From: Sphingobium scionense
GTDB taxonomy: Bacteria; Pseudomonadota; Alphaproteobacteria; Sphingomonadales; Sphingomonadaceae
DNA: 64,000 nucleotides
Reading direction: 5' to 3'
Assembly: GCF_014197035.1 (NCBI RefSeq)
Contig: NZ_JACIEU010000016.1
Coordinates: 62,001-126,000 of the forward strand
Shown: positions 25,424 to 34,751 of the stretch, piece by piece
How positions within the stretch are numbered: position 1 is the first letter of the stretch
Layout of the letters: each line of letters begins with the position of its first letter
Program-made: the position numbers and the translations under genes
The notes under the pieces: model-generated
Seen by the model: only the letters and a program-made list of their open reading frames with translations
Told to the model about the DNA's origin: nothing
Database searches by the model: none

Positions 25424-27853
25424 TCAGCGCAGCGTGTAGGCGATCACATAATCGCCCCGGTCAGGCGACTGGCGCGCGCCACCCGCCGTCACGACGACAT
25501 ATTGCTTGCCGCTTTTGGGCGACTTGTAGCTCATCGGCCCGCCCTGGCTGCCGACCGGCAGACGGGCCTTCCAGACTTCCGCGCCGGTCGCCGCATTGAA
25601 GGCGCGCAGGTAGAAGTCCTGCGTTCCCGCGATGAAGACCAGGCCGCCCTGCGTTGCCAGCGTACCGCCCAGCGTCGGCATGCCGATCGGGATCGGCAGG
25701 CCCATGCGGATGCCCATCGGCCCGGTGTCGCGCACCGTGCCCACCGGCACCTGCCATTTGATGGCGCGACTCTTGAGGTCGATCGCAGTGAGCGTGCCAT
25801 AAGGCGGCGCCTGGCAGGGAATGCCCAGTGCCGACAGGAAGCGGTCCTTCACCACCGAATAGGGCGTGCCCTTCAGCGGAACGCTGCCCATGCCGGTATT
25901 GACCGCTTCGCCCGCGCTGCCCGACTGCCCCTTTTGCGCCGTCGTCTGCGGGAACATCTGCACCCACAGGCCAAGGCGCATGTCGTTGATGAAGATGGTG
26001 CCGCTGGTCGGGTCGGTCGAGATGCCGCCCCAGTTCATCCCACCCAGCGATCCGGGGAAGCTCAACGACTTGTCGGTGCCCGGCGCGGTGTAGAGCCCTT
26101 CATAGCGCATGCCCTTGAAGGCGATGCGGCAGAGCAGCTGGTCGAACGGAGTGGCGCCCCACATGTCCGCCTCGGCCAGCGGACCGACGCCGATCTGCGG
26201 CATGCCCAGCGACCTGGGCTGGGTCAGCGAATAGGGCTCGCCCGGAATGTTCGCCGGCTTGACCGGCACTTCCTTGACGTTGGTGAGCGGCTTGCCGGTG
26301 GCACGGTCGAGCACATAGACCTGCCCCGCCTTGGTGCCGAAGACGAGCGCGGGCACCTTGCGGGCTGTATCGACGGGGAAGTCGACGAAGCTCGGCTGCA
26401 TCGGCAGGTCGAAGTCCCACAGGTCGTTATGGACCGTCTGGAAATGCCATTTTTCGCGGCCGGTGGTGGCGTCGAGCGCCAGCATCGACGCGCCATATGT
26501 ATGATCGAGCGCGCTGCGGGTGACGCCATAGAGATCGACCGAGGCGCTGCCGACCGGCATGAACACGGTGTTCGATGCCGGATCATAGGACATGGCGGCC
26601 CAGACATTGGGGGTCGAGCGGGCATAGGTCTTGCCCGCCGGCGGGGTGCCGGTGATCGTCGGATTGCCCGGATCGAAGGCCCAGCGCAGCTTGCCCGTGA
26701 TGACGTCGAAGCCGCGCATCACGCCGCCCGGCATGTCGACCTGGACATTGTCGGCGACGCGGCCGCCGACCACGACGGTCGTGCCGGCCAGCGTCGGCGC
26801 GGAGGTGAGCTGATATTGGGGATCGGGCGCATCGCCGAGCCCGGCCTTCAGGTCGACCCGGCCATTGGTGCCGAAATCGGCGCAATATTTGCCGGTGTCG
26901 GCATCTAGCGCAATCAGTTCGGCATTGATCGTGTTCATCAGGATGCGGCGCTGGCAGGCAGCGCCGGTCGGCACCGTCGCCACCGTTACCGGCGTCGCAC
27001 CGGGCAGGCCGGGCTGCTGGATCGGCGCATGGGCGTCGAAATAGGCAAGGCCCCGGCAGCGCATCCAGACCGATGCCTTGGCATTGATCAGCGCCTTCCA
27101 CTTCTCGCGCCCGGTATCGGCGTCGAGGGCGATAACATTGTTGTGCGGAGTACAGATGAACAGCGTGTCGCCGACCTGAAGCGGGGTATTCTGGTCCTCG
27201 GCGCCATTGCCATCGCTCTGCGCCACGTCGCCGGTGCGATAGGTCCAGGCGACCTTCAACCTGTCGACATTGTCGCGGGTGATCTGGTCAAGCGCGACGA
27301 AGCGGCTGCCGCCTGGCGTGTTGCCATAGGCGGTCCAGTCCTTCTGCTCGCCTGCCGGATCGACCGGCACCAGCGATGCCACCTGCCCGGCGAAGGGCAC
27401 GGTCGGATGGACCATGAACATGCCGGCCGCGCCGGCGGCCGAGCCGAGGCCGACCAGCGCCGCCACCAGCAGCGCCGGCCGCCAGGCGGGTGCCGAACCA
27501 TCCCGGCGCCGCAGCAACGGGTAGGACAAGGCGACCACGGTCGCGCCGACGCCGATTGCCAGCAGGCGGGAAATGAGCGGCCAGAAGCTGAAGCCGACCT
27601 CCCACAGCGCCCAGAAGATGGTCAACAGGAAGGTTGCGCCGAAGAGCAGGCCACCGCTGGTCTTGCGCAGGGCGATGAGGCCGCCCGCAAGGACCAGCGC
27701 GATGCCGGCGATCAGGAAATAGGGACTGCCGCCCAGGCTGACGAGCTTGCCGCCGCCGATGGCGAAAAAGAGGCCAGCGGCAAGGATCACCGCCCCCAAC
27801 AGAAGCAGCCAACCGCGAACGAGCGGCTGGCCGTGCATTTTCGTGCCTGACAC
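25424..27853 (-). CDS. gcd: Membrane-bound PQQ-dependent glucose (or quinate/shikimate) dehydrogenase
   Basis: This enzyme oxidises aldose sugars in the periplasm and passes electrons to ubiquinone. The 809 residues comprise five N-terminal membrane helices (to about 145) and an eight-bladed PQQ propeller with WTYRTGDVAQSDG, CTPHNNVIALDADTGREKW, YDPASNTVFMPVGSAS and the C-terminal TQGGLVFIAGTQDFYLRAFN. A GTG at 27853 follows AGGAGG with ideal spacing. Family membership covers both glucose and quinate dehydrogenases; the OprB partner favours glucose. Cofactor PQQ genes are not in this window. Confidence 0.94.
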   Translation of the reverse strand: MSGTKMHGQPLVRGWLLLLGAVILAAGLFFAIGGGKLVSLGGSPYFLIAGIALVLAGGLIALRKTSGGLLFGATFLLTIFWALWEVGFSFWPLISRLLAIGVGATVVALSYPLLRRRDGSAPAWRPALLVAALVGLGSAAGAAGMFMVHPTVPFAGQVASLVPVDPAGEQKDWTAYGNTPGGSRFVALDQITRDNVDRLKVAWTYRTGDVAQSDGNGAEDQNTPLQVGDTLFICTPHNNVIALDADTGREKWKALINAKASVWMRCRGLAYFDAHAPIQQPGLPGATPVTVATVPTGAACQRRILMNTINAELIALDADTGKYCADFGTNGRVDLKAGLGDAPDPQYQLTSAPTLAGTTVVVGGRVADNVQVDMPGGVMRGFDVITGKLRWAFDPGNPTITGTPPAGKTYARSTPNVWAAMSYDPASNTVFMPVGSASVDLYGVTRSALDHTYGASMLALDATTGREKWHFQTVHNDLWDFDLPMQPSFVDFPVDTARKVPALVFGTKAGQVYVLDRATGKPLTNVKEVPVKPANIPGEPYSLTQPRSLGMPQIGVGPLAEADMWGATPFDQLLCRIAFKGMRYEGLYTAPGTDKSLSFPGSLGGMNWGGISTDPTSGTIFINDMRLGLWVQMFPQTTAQKGQSGSAGEAVNTGMGSVPLKGTPYSVVKDRFLSALGIPCQAPPYGTLTAIDLKSRAIKWQVPVGTVRDTGPMGIRMGLPIPIGMPTLGGTLATQGGLVFIAGTQDFYLRAFNAATGAEVWKARLPVGSQGGPMSYKSPKSGKQYVVVTAGGARQSPDRGDYVIAYTLR

Positions 27854-27946
27854 GCGGCACCTCCTTCATCTCTTATGGTCGTCGGAGAATGAAGTTCCGC
27901 AATGGGCGAGACGCTCAGTCACCGGATCGCCGCTATTCCGGCGCTA

Positions 27947-27962
27947 TGTACCATTTAGTACA
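27947..27962. promoter_or_regulatory. Palindrome in the gcd upstream region
   Basis: TGTAC-CATTTA-GTACA has perfect 5-base arms with a 6-base spacer, about 95 bases upstream of the gcd GTG. The form suits a TetR-type dimer site. No dedicated regulator is adjacent, although a TetR gene lies near 23.4 kb. Confidence 0.55.
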
Positions 27963-28035
27963 CAACTGGCCGATTTGCAAGAACGCGCCGCCGCGACCCG
28001 CGTATGGAAAGATAAGAGAGGGGGCTCAGCCACTT

Positions 28036-28077
28036 ATCGGGATCGGTGTGCCGACTGAACGGCGTGCCGATCCCGAT
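28036..28077 (-). terminator. Hairpin downstream of the malate:quinone oxidoreductase gene
   Basis: ATCGGGATCGG pairs with CCGATCCCGAT (11 perfect bases) with a 20-base loop that can pair further (CCG/CGG). It starts 11 bases past the mqo stop. There is no T run, so termination may be weak or the structure may protect mRNA ends. Confidence 0.55.
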
Positions 28078-28087
28078 CGGCTCAAGA

Positions 28088-29812
28088 TCAGAGCGCCTGC
28101 TGTTCCGAATTGAGGTTGCGCTTCGCCGGCGCCCTGGCGCCGGCATCGGGCGTCGCACCGTTCAGGGTTGCCGGCACCTCGATATAAGGCAGGCCGAGCG
28201 TCTGGCTGGTCATGCGACGGATGCGGTTGGTGAGGTCCGGGCTGGCGTTGAGCTGCTGCCCATAGGAGGGCACCATCGCCGCCACCTTGGGCTTCCAACT
28301 GGTCGCCATCTGCTGCGGGAAGGCGCGGCGCATCACTTCCAGCATGATCGCCGGGGAAGTCGAGGCGCCGGGCGAGGCGCCCAGCAGCGCGGCAATGCTG
28401 GCGTCCTTGTCGGTCACGATTTCGGTCCCGAACTGCAGCACCGTGCCCTTCTTTGGATCATATTTGATCACCTGCACGCGCTGGCCTGCGGTAATCAGCT
28501 TCCAGTCGCCGCGCTTGGCGTTGGGATAATATTTGACCAGTTCGGCCTGACGCTGGGCGTCGGTCAGCGTCGCCTGCTGCGCCAGATAGCGGACCAGATC
28601 CAGATTTTCCGCGCCGACCTTCATCATGCCGCCGACATTATTCTTGTAGACGGAGGCGAACAGATCGAGCGGCGAGCCATTTTTGAGGAACTTCGTGCTC
28701 TGGAGCGCGAACGGACCGAACAGGGTCACCGACTTGCCGTCAAGCTTGCGCGCGTCGAGATGCGGCACCGACATGGGCGGCGATCCAGCCTCCGCCTTGC
28801 CATAGACCTTCACATTGTGGCGGCTGGTCGCGGCCGGCCCCTCGAACGCCAGGAACTGGCCACCGACCGGGAAGCCGGCATAATTTTTGGATTCCGGAAT
28901 GCCCGACATCTGCAGCAGCTTGAGCGAGGCACCGCCCGCGCCGATGAAGACGAACTTGGCCTTCACCACGGCATCGCTGTTCTGCTTGAGGTCATGGACG
29001 GTGACGTTCCAACTCTTGTCCGCATTCTGATGCAGGCCGCGCACCTCATGGCCAAGCCGTAGGGTGAAATTGGGGTTGCGGGTCAGCGCGTTGGTCAACT
29101 GGGTCGTGATGACGCCGAAATTGACATCGGTGCCGAGCGGCATGAACGTCGCCGCCACTTTCTGCCGGGGGTCGCGCCCCTCCATCACCAGCGGCGCCCA
29201 GCTACGGATTTGTGCCGGATCCTGCGAATATTGCATGCCGTAGAAGAGCGGGTTCTTGACCAGCGCATCGCGGCGCTTGTGCAGATAGGCGATATTGTCG
29301 TCACCCCAGACGAAGCTCATATGCGGCGTCGGGTTGATGAAGTCGGTCGGTTTGGGCAGACGGCCCTGCCTGACCTCGTGCGACCAGAACTGGCGCGAAA
29401 TCTCGAACTGCTCGGCAATGTCCACGGCCTTTTCGGTCGCGATCGATCCGTCGTCCTTTTCCGGCGTATAGTTTAGCTCGGCAAAACCCGAATGGCCGGT
29501 GCCCGCATTGTTCCAGCCGTTGGAGCTTTCCTGCGCGACCTTGTCCATCCGCTCATAGATGTCGATCCGCCAGTCCGGCTCCATTTCCTGGAGATAGGTG
29601 GCCAGCGTCACCCCCATGATACCGCCGCCGATCACCAGCACGTCGACCGGCTGGTCATTGGCGGCCGCCTTGCCGGCGGGCGAGGCCATCGGACGGAACA
29701 GGAAGGCGGTGGCGGCGATCGCCAGCACCAGGAGGAGGATGGCAAGGGTAAGGAGGATCTTCTTGAACAGGGGCCGGCGGCGCGGTGCCGCCGGACTGGA
29801 GGAGGATGTCAT
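28088..29812 (-). CDS. mqo: Malate:quinone oxidoreductase with N-terminal membrane anchor
   Basis: Mqo oxidises malate to oxaloacetate and reduces quinone. The 574-residue protein shows the FAD motif VDVLVIGGGIMGVTLATYLQ, the family marker SSNGWNNAGTGHSGFAELNY and the C-terminal MLEVMRRAFP. Unlike the classical soluble-peripheral Mqo, it opens with RRRPLFKK followed by a hydrophobic helix (ILLTLAILLLVLAIAATAFLF); positive charges before the helix predict the catalytic part on the periplasmic side. ATG 29812 is preferred to a TTG at 29827. It follows the porin and dctA on the same strand, so uptake and oxidation of malate appear linked. Confidence 0.92.
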   Translation of the reverse strand: MTSSSSPAAPRRRPLFKKILLTLAILLLVLAIAATAFLFRPMASPAGKAAANDQPVDVLVIGGGIMGVTLATYLQEMEPDWRIDIYERMDKVAQESSNGWNNAGTGHSGFAELNYTPEKDDGSIATEKAVDIAEQFEISRQFWSHEVRQGRLPKPTDFINPTPHMSFVWGDDNIAYLHKRRDALVKNPLFYGMQYSQDPAQIRSWAPLVMEGRDPRQKVAATFMPLGTDVNFGVITTQLTNALTRNPNFTLRLGHEVRGLHQNADKSWNVTVHDLKQNSDAVVKAKFVFIGAGGASLKLLQMSGIPESKNYAGFPVGGQFLAFEGPAATSRHNVKVYGKAEAGSPPMSVPHLDARKLDGKSVTLFGPFALQSTKFLKNGSPLDLFASVYKNNVGGMMKVGAENLDLVRYLAQQATLTDAQRQAELVKYYPNAKRGDWKLITAGQRVQVIKYDPKKGTVLQFGTEIVTDKDASIAALLGASPGASTSPAIMLEVMRRAFPQQMATSWKPKVAAMVPSYGQQLNASPDLTNRIRRMTSQTLGLPYIEVPATLNGATPDAGARAPAKRNLNSEQQAL

Positions 29813-29902
29813 GATCGTGGATTCCAAATCTGCGTGGAAAGGGGCCGGGCGGCCGGATGCGCGTTCGCCAATCTTGTCCGTCAGGTCATGCGCACCACCC
29901 CA

Positions 29903-31384
29903 TCAGAATCGGAAGCTCAGCCAGCCGGCCAGATAATCGCTGTTGCCATAGCCGGCGCGGCTGAGCACCGGCCCTGCATCCAGATGCTCGTAACGGCCGA
30001 CAAAGGACAAGCGCGGCGTGATCGACCAGGTGATCTGGGCGCGGATCGATTCGCCGATCTTGTGCCCCGGCACCGATTGGGTGCCGGCGAAGATCGACTT
30101 GTTGGCGCGATAGACGGCATCATTTTCATCGGCGCGCCAGGCGAACTGATATTCCATCGTCGCCTTCACCCCCTTGAGCGGCGACAGGGTCAGGCTGGGC
30201 GCCAGCGTCTTGAGGTTGGTCGGCGTCATGCACAACTGGTAGCTGTAATAGATATTGTTGCCGAAGGGGGCGTAGGCGGCCTTCAGTGTGCCGCCCTCAA
30301 ACGTGCCGCCGCCGCTCGCATAATCGGCATGGAAACCGACGCGCGGCGCCATCGGCAGGTCGCCGGGCAGCTTGTAACTCTGATTGAAAAAAAGCTGCCA
30401 GGCGCTGATGGCGCGACCGTCGAAGTCGCCGAACTGGTGGTTGACGGTCCAGTCGAGATTGACCGGGCCAACTTCTCCCCACAGGCGCGCGCCGGCATAG
30501 AAGCGCTCGACCCGGCCGGTCACGCCGCCCCACAGCGCTTCGCTGGTGCGCAATCGCCAGAAGAAGGGATCGAGATAGAGCTCCGACCCGCCCAGCGCCT
30601 TTTCGGGAATGCGGATGCCTGCCGTGAAGCCGGAAAAGCGCCGCCCCTGCTCGACCTTGTCATCGTCAATGCCGCCATTGCCCAGCGCGGTCGGCTTGAA
30701 ATCGAAGGCGTCGATGCGCAGCGATCCCGTCCGTGCCCAGGCCCGCACGCCGTTCAACGCATAGCGGATCGTATTATTGTCGCGCTGCGACGTCAGCAGA
30801 TTGGGACCGTCGGTAAATTCCTGGCGCCCATAACGCAGGCCCAGGTCCATGCCCGCAACCCGCCCCTTCAGTTCGGCGAAGGACTGGAGCAGCACCAGAT
30901 CGTTGCGCAGCGATCCCGACGGCGTGCCGATATTGTCGCCGGACATGCCGCCATGGGCGATTTCGCCATAGAAGCGCAGATGCGGCCCGACATGCAGGTC
31001 GGCGCCGCCGACCAACCGGTTGATGTCCTGCCGCTGGCTGCCGGCGTTCCGCAGGTTGAGGTTGGTCGTGTAATTGACCCGCACCCGCGCCTCACCGCTG
31101 AGCGTCAGATAGATGTCGCCATCATCGTCGAGCGGCAGATATTTGAGGCGATCGAACAGGTCATCGCGCTGCTGCGGATCGGCCTTGCTGCGCCAGTCCT
31201 CGGCCCAGCGCGACAGGGCGTAGCCGCCCGACAATGATCCTTCGCCGACGGCATCGGCGGGATAGAGGCTGGCGGGCTCAGCGGGCATATCGTCGGCCCA
31301 TGCGGGGCGAGCGAACAGGGTGGCCAAAGTGAGAGCGGAGACGGCGATGGGGTGGCGCGGGACCGCGCAGGACAAACGAACCAT
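29903..31384 (-). CDS. Outer-membrane porin of the alginate-export (AlgE-like) family
   Basis: The 493-residue protein has a signal peptide (AVSALTLATLFARPAWADD) and a beta-barrel with the family pattern YLTLSGEARVRVNYTTN, LVLLQSFAELKGRVAGMDLGLRYGRQEF and the C-terminal NSDYLAGWLSFRF. Most members annotated as alginate export proteins are of unproven substrate. Here it lies 12 bases after dctA and 90 before mqo, so a channel for dicarboxylates is an attractive inference. No alginate genes are nearby. Confidence 0.8.
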   Translation of the reverse strand: MVRLSCAVPRHPIAVSALTLATLFARPAWADDMPAEPASLYPADAVGEGSLSGGYALSRWAEDWRSKADPQQRDDLFDRLKYLPLDDDGDIYLTLSGEARVRVNYTTNLNLRNAGSQRQDINRLVGGADLHVGPHLRFYGEIAHGGMSGDNIGTPSGSLRNDLVLLQSFAELKGRVAGMDLGLRYGRQEFTDGPNLLTSQRDNNTIRYALNGVRAWARTGSLRIDAFDFKPTALGNGGIDDDKVEQGRRFSGFTAGIRIPEKALGGSELYLDPFFWRLRTSEALWGGVTGRVERFYAGARLWGEVGPVNLDWTVNHQFGDFDGRAISAWQLFFNQSYKLPGDLPMAPRVGFHADYASGGGTFEGGTLKAAYAPFGNNIYYSYQLCMTPTNLKTLAPSLTLSPLKGVKATMEYQFAWRADENDAVYRANKSIFAGTQSVPGHKIGESIRAQITWSITPRLSFVGRYEHLDAGPVLSRAGYGNSDYLAGWLSFRF

Positions 31385-31396
31385 GGTGGCTGCGCC

Positions 31397-32737
31397 TCAT
31401 TCCGCCGGGACGGCGTTGGCGAGCGCCGGCTCGGCCGGGGATGGTGCCCCGCCCTCGCCCCGCATCGCCGCCTGCAATTGCGTCCGGTCGAGCTTCCCTT
31501 CCCAGCGCGACACCACGATCGTCGCCACCGCATTGCCGATGAAGTTGGTGAGGCTGCGGCATTCGCTCATGAAGCGGTCGACGCCCAGGATCAGGGCCAT
31601 GCCAGCGACAGGCACGGACGGGACGATGGAGAGGGTCGCCGCCAGCGTGATGAAGCCCGCCCCGGTCACACCCGCCGCGCCCTTGGACGATAGCATGGCG
31701 ACGCCCAGCAACAGGATCTGGTCGCCGATCGACAGGTCGACGCCGGTGGCCTGCGCGATGAACAGCGCGGCCAGCGTCATGTAGATATTGGTGCCGTCGA
31801 GGTTGAAGCTGTAGCCGGTCGGCACGACCAGCCCGACGATCGACTTGGGGCACCCCGCCCGCTCCATCTTCTCGATGAGGGCCGGCAGCGCGCTTTCCGA
31901 CGAGGAGGTGCCCAGCACCAGCAGCAATTCGGTCTTCAGGTAACGGATCAGGCCGAATATCGAGAAACCGGCGGCACGGGCAACCAGTCCCAGGATCACA
32001 ACCACGAACAGCGCCGAGGTGAGGTAGAAGGTGCCGACCAGGAAGGCGAGATTGGCGAGCGTGCCGACGCCATATTTGCCGATGGTGAAGGCCATGGCGC
32101 CGAACGCGCCGATGGGGGCCGCTTTCATGACGATCGCGACCAGCTTGAACACGGCGGTCGAGACATCTTCGAGCAGGTCGAGCACGCGCGCGCCGCGATC
32201 CCCGATCAGCGCCAGCGCGACCCCGAACAGGATCGCGACGAACAGCACCTGAAGGATATTGCCGCTGACGAAGGCGGACAGGAAACTGTCGGGGATGATG
32301 CCGGTCAGGAAGCCGGTCAGCGTGCTGTCATGCGCCTTCTCCGCAAATTCGCTGACCTTGCTGGCGTCGAGCGTGGCGGGATCGATGTCGAGGCCCGCGC
32401 CCGGTCGCACCACATTGGCGACGATCATGCCGACGACCAGCGCCAGAGTGGAGAAGAAGAGGAAATAGGCAAAGGCCTTGCCCGCGACCCGGCCGACGCT
32501 GGCGATGTCGCGCATGCCGGCGATGCCGGTGACGATCGTCAGGAAAATGACCGGGGCGATGACCATCTTCACCGCCTTGATGAAGGCATCGCCGACCGGC
32601 TTCATCGCCTCCCCCAGATGCGGCGCGAAATGGCCGAGCGTCACGCCGGCGATGATCGCCAGCAGCACCTGCACATAGAGATGAAGATACCAGGGATGCC
32701 GGGCGACCGGCGTGTCGGGGAAATGGGAAATCTGCAT
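31397..32737 (-). CDS. dctA: C4-dicarboxylate/H+ (Na+) symporter
   Basis: DctA imports succinate, fumarate and malate across the inner membrane (DAACS family). The 446-residue reading from ATG 32737 (MQISHFPDTPVARHPWYLHL) has 8 helices and two hairpin loops, with the Ser-rich motif TSSSESALPALIEKMERAG and the binding signature GYSFNLDGTNIYMT. It is divergent from dctB-dctD, which should control it. Downstream on the same strand are a porin and mqo. Confidence 0.95.
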   Translation of the reverse strand: MQISHFPDTPVARHPWYLHLYVQVLLAIIAGVTLGHFAPHLGEAMKPVGDAFIKAVKMVIAPVIFLTIVTGIAGMRDIASVGRVAGKAFAYFLFFSTLALVVGMIVANVVRPGAGLDIDPATLDASKVSEFAEKAHDSTLTGFLTGIIPDSFLSAFVSGNILQVLFVAILFGVALALIGDRGARVLDLLEDVSTAVFKLVAIVMKAAPIGAFGAMAFTIGKYGVGTLANLAFLVGTFYLTSALFVVVILGLVARAAGFSIFGLIRYLKTELLLVLGTSSSESALPALIEKMERAGCPKSIVGLVVPTGYSFNLDGTNIYMTLAALFIAQATGVDLSIGDQILLLGVAMLSSKGAAGVTGAGFITLAATLSIVPSVPVAGMALILGVDRFMSECRSLTNFIGNAVATIVVSRWEGKLDRTQLQAAMRGEGGAPSPAEPALANAVPAE

Positions 32738-32947
32738 GACAGCTATCTTTCTGGCCCTCGCCAAAAGCCTTCCCGCCTTCTTGATTGGGCGGGTCGGGAA
32801 TTGAGGCGACCAGTATCGAGCCGTCAGCCATGCGCGACAAATTGTAGAAGGAATGAGATTATATTGTTATGATTCAATATATTAACTCGATTATAATGAT
32901 AACAAGAGAGTGCGCTAGTGCATATATTTGCCCACCATATTCGCATC

Positions 32948-32967
32948 ATGTGCAGAAATTTGCACAT
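32948..32967. promoter_or_regulatory. Palindrome in the dctA-dctB spacer, candidate DctD site
   Basis: ATGTGCAGAAATTTGCACAT has 7-base perfect arms and a 6-base spacer. It resembles the rhizobial DctD-binding dyads (TGTGCG-N6-CGCACA form, from memory of that literature). It lies 27 bases before the dctB ATG and about 210 bases before dctA, in a 256-base spacer that is strikingly AT-rich (32850-32940) and contains a leftward TATAAT at 32858-32863. Confidence 0.6.
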
Positions 32968-32993
32968 CGCATAACGGCGGGATATGCTGGGGT

Positions 32994-34751
32994 ATGATCG
33001 GCGCCCGCTTCCCGACTCGCTTATTCTGGATCGCCCTGTTTCTGGGCATGGCCGGCGGCCTGCTCTGGCTGTCGGGCGAGGTCGCCGAGCGTAATGCCAT
33101 CGCCCGGCTGAGCGCGGAAATGCGCGGCGCCGCCATATTGCGTCAGGCCTATCTCAAGAGCGAGATCGAGCGGTTCCGGTTGCTGCCTGTTGCCCTGTCC
33201 GACGACAGCGACCTGGTCGCGGGCCTCACCGGATCGCAGGCCGCGCTGCGCGCGCTCGACCGCAAGCTGCAGGCGCTGGCCCGCACCACCGGCGCGGCGC
33301 AAATCTATATCCTCGACGCATCGGGGCGCACCGTCGCATCGAGCAACTGGGGCAGCGAACGCAGCTTCGTCGGGCAGGACTATTCGTTCCGTAATTATTT
33401 CAAGCTGGCCGCCGCCCATGGATCGGGCGCGCAATTCGCGCTCGGCACGATCAGCGAACGGCCCGGCATGTATCTGTCGCGGCGATCGCGCGGCGGCGGC
33501 TATGTCGTGGTGAAGCTGGAATTTGACAGGATCGAGCAGCAATGGGCGCGGCTCGGCGAAATCACCTTCATCACCAGTCGCGAAGGCATCATCCTCATCA
33601 CCAGCCGCCCCGACTGGCGCTTCACCACCATTCATCCGCTGTCGGCCCAGGCCAAGCAGCGCTTCCGCGCCGAATTGCAGTCCGGTGGCGGATCGCTGCT
33701 GCCGGTGCCGCTCAAGGGCATGGGCGACGCCGATGGCCGGCAGATCGTCAGCCCCGCGGACGAGCCACGCCGCCGCCTGCTGTGGCAATCGGTCGCGGCG
33801 GGCGAACCGGGCTGGCAGCTCAACCTGCTGACCCCGCTACAGGGCGTGGAGAGCTTCGTGCGCACGGTACGGCTGGCGACCCTGCTGCTGCTGCTGCTGT
33901 TGGCGGGCGGCATCTGGATCCTGCGCGAGCGCGCCCATCGCCGCGCCGAACGGGCCGCCATGGCCGCCGCCCGGACGACCGAGCTGGAGGCGATGGTTAC
34001 CGCCCGCACGCAGGAACTTCGCCGCGAGATGGAGGAGCGCGCCGCCAGCGAGACGCGCGCCGACACGCTGCGCGAAGGGTTGCGCCAGGCCAATCGCCTG
34101 GCATCGCTCGGCCAGATCACCGCCGGCATCGCCCATGAAACCGCCCAGCCGGTCGCCGCAATCCGCAGCTATGCCGCCAATGGCCGGCTGCTGATCGAGC
34201 GCGGCGATGCCGAGGCGGCGGCCGAGAATATGGCAGCGATCGAGCGGCTGACCGACCGGATCGGCAAGGTGACAGCCGAACTGCGCGGTTTCTCCCGCAA
34301 GGCGACCGGCGCGATCACCGCCATCCCGCTGGCCGGACCGATCGAAGGCAGTGTGCTGATCCTGAAATCGCGACTGGCGCGGGTCGACCTGCACCTGCCC
34401 CACCTGCCTGATGGGCTGCGCGTCATGGCCGACACGATCCGGCTGGAACAGGTGCTGGTCAACCTGCTGCAAAATGCACTCGAAGCGCTGGAGGGCGTGG
34501 CGGCGCCGACCATTCGCCTGTCGGTCGCGCTCGATGCGGAGACGGTGCTGTTGTCGGTGATCGACAATGGGCCGGGCATCGATCCATCGGTGCAGGGCCA
34601 GCTCTTCACCCCCTTCGTCACCAGCCGCCCATCGGGCCTCGGGCTCGGCCTCGTCATCGCCAGCGACATCATGGCCGATATGGGCGGGTCGCTGCGCCTG
34701 CTGCCCGGCGAGGCCGGCACCCATTTCCAGCTGAGTTTGCAACGCGCATGA
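32994..34751 (+). CDS. dctB: C4-dicarboxylate sensor histidine kinase
   Basis: The 585-residue kinase senses external dicarboxylates. It has a first membrane helix (LFWIALFLGMAGGLLWL), a periplasmic double-PAS/dCache sensor (about 35-285), a second helix (LATLLLLLLLAGGIWIL), a coiled-coil with TARTQELRREMEERA, then the H-box GQITAGIAHETAQPVAAIRS with the phosphorylated His, N-box VNLLQNALEAL, DNGPGID and GLGLGLVIASDIM. ATG 32994 is chosen since it begins just before the first helix. It overlaps dctD by 4 bases. Confidence 0.93.
   Translation: MIGARFPTRLFWIALFLGMAGGLLWLSGEVAERNAIARLSAEMRGAAILRQAYLKSEIERFRLLPVALSDDSDLVAGLTGSQAALRALDRKLQALARTTGAAQIYILDASGRTVASSNWGSERSFVGQDYSFRNYFKLAAAHGSGAQFALGTISERPGMYLSRRSRGGGYVVVKLEFDRIEQQWARLGEITFITSREGIILITSRPDWRFTTIHPLSAQAKQRFRAELQSGGGSLLPVPLKGMGDADGRQIVSPADEPRRRLLWQSVAAGEPGWQLNLLTPLQGVESFVRTVRLATLLLLLLLAGGIWILRERAHRRAERAAMAAARTTELEAMVTARTQELRREMEERAASETRADTLREGLRQANRLASLGQITAGIAHETAQPVAAIRSYAANGRLLIERGDAEAAAENMAAIERLTDRIGKVTAELRGFSRKATGAITAIPLAGPIEGSVLILKSRLARVDLHLPHLPDGLRVMADTIRLEQVLVNLLQNALEALEGVAAPTIRLSVALDAETVLLSVIDNGPGIDPSVQGQLFTPFVTSRPSGLGLGLVIASDIMADMGGSLRLLPGEAGTHFQLSLQRA

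Noticed and set aside
25502..26908. 468-residue rightward frame antisense to gcd
   Set aside because: Same shadow effect; gcd is unmistakable on the minus strand and this frame shows no domain.
32918..32934. Possible leftward -24/-12 sigma-54 promoter (GG-N10-GC) for dctA
   Set aside because: Only the GG and GC doublets fit; flanking bases deviate from TGGCAC and TTGCA. The adjacent DctD lacks GAFTGA, and the dyad would be too close for enhancer use.
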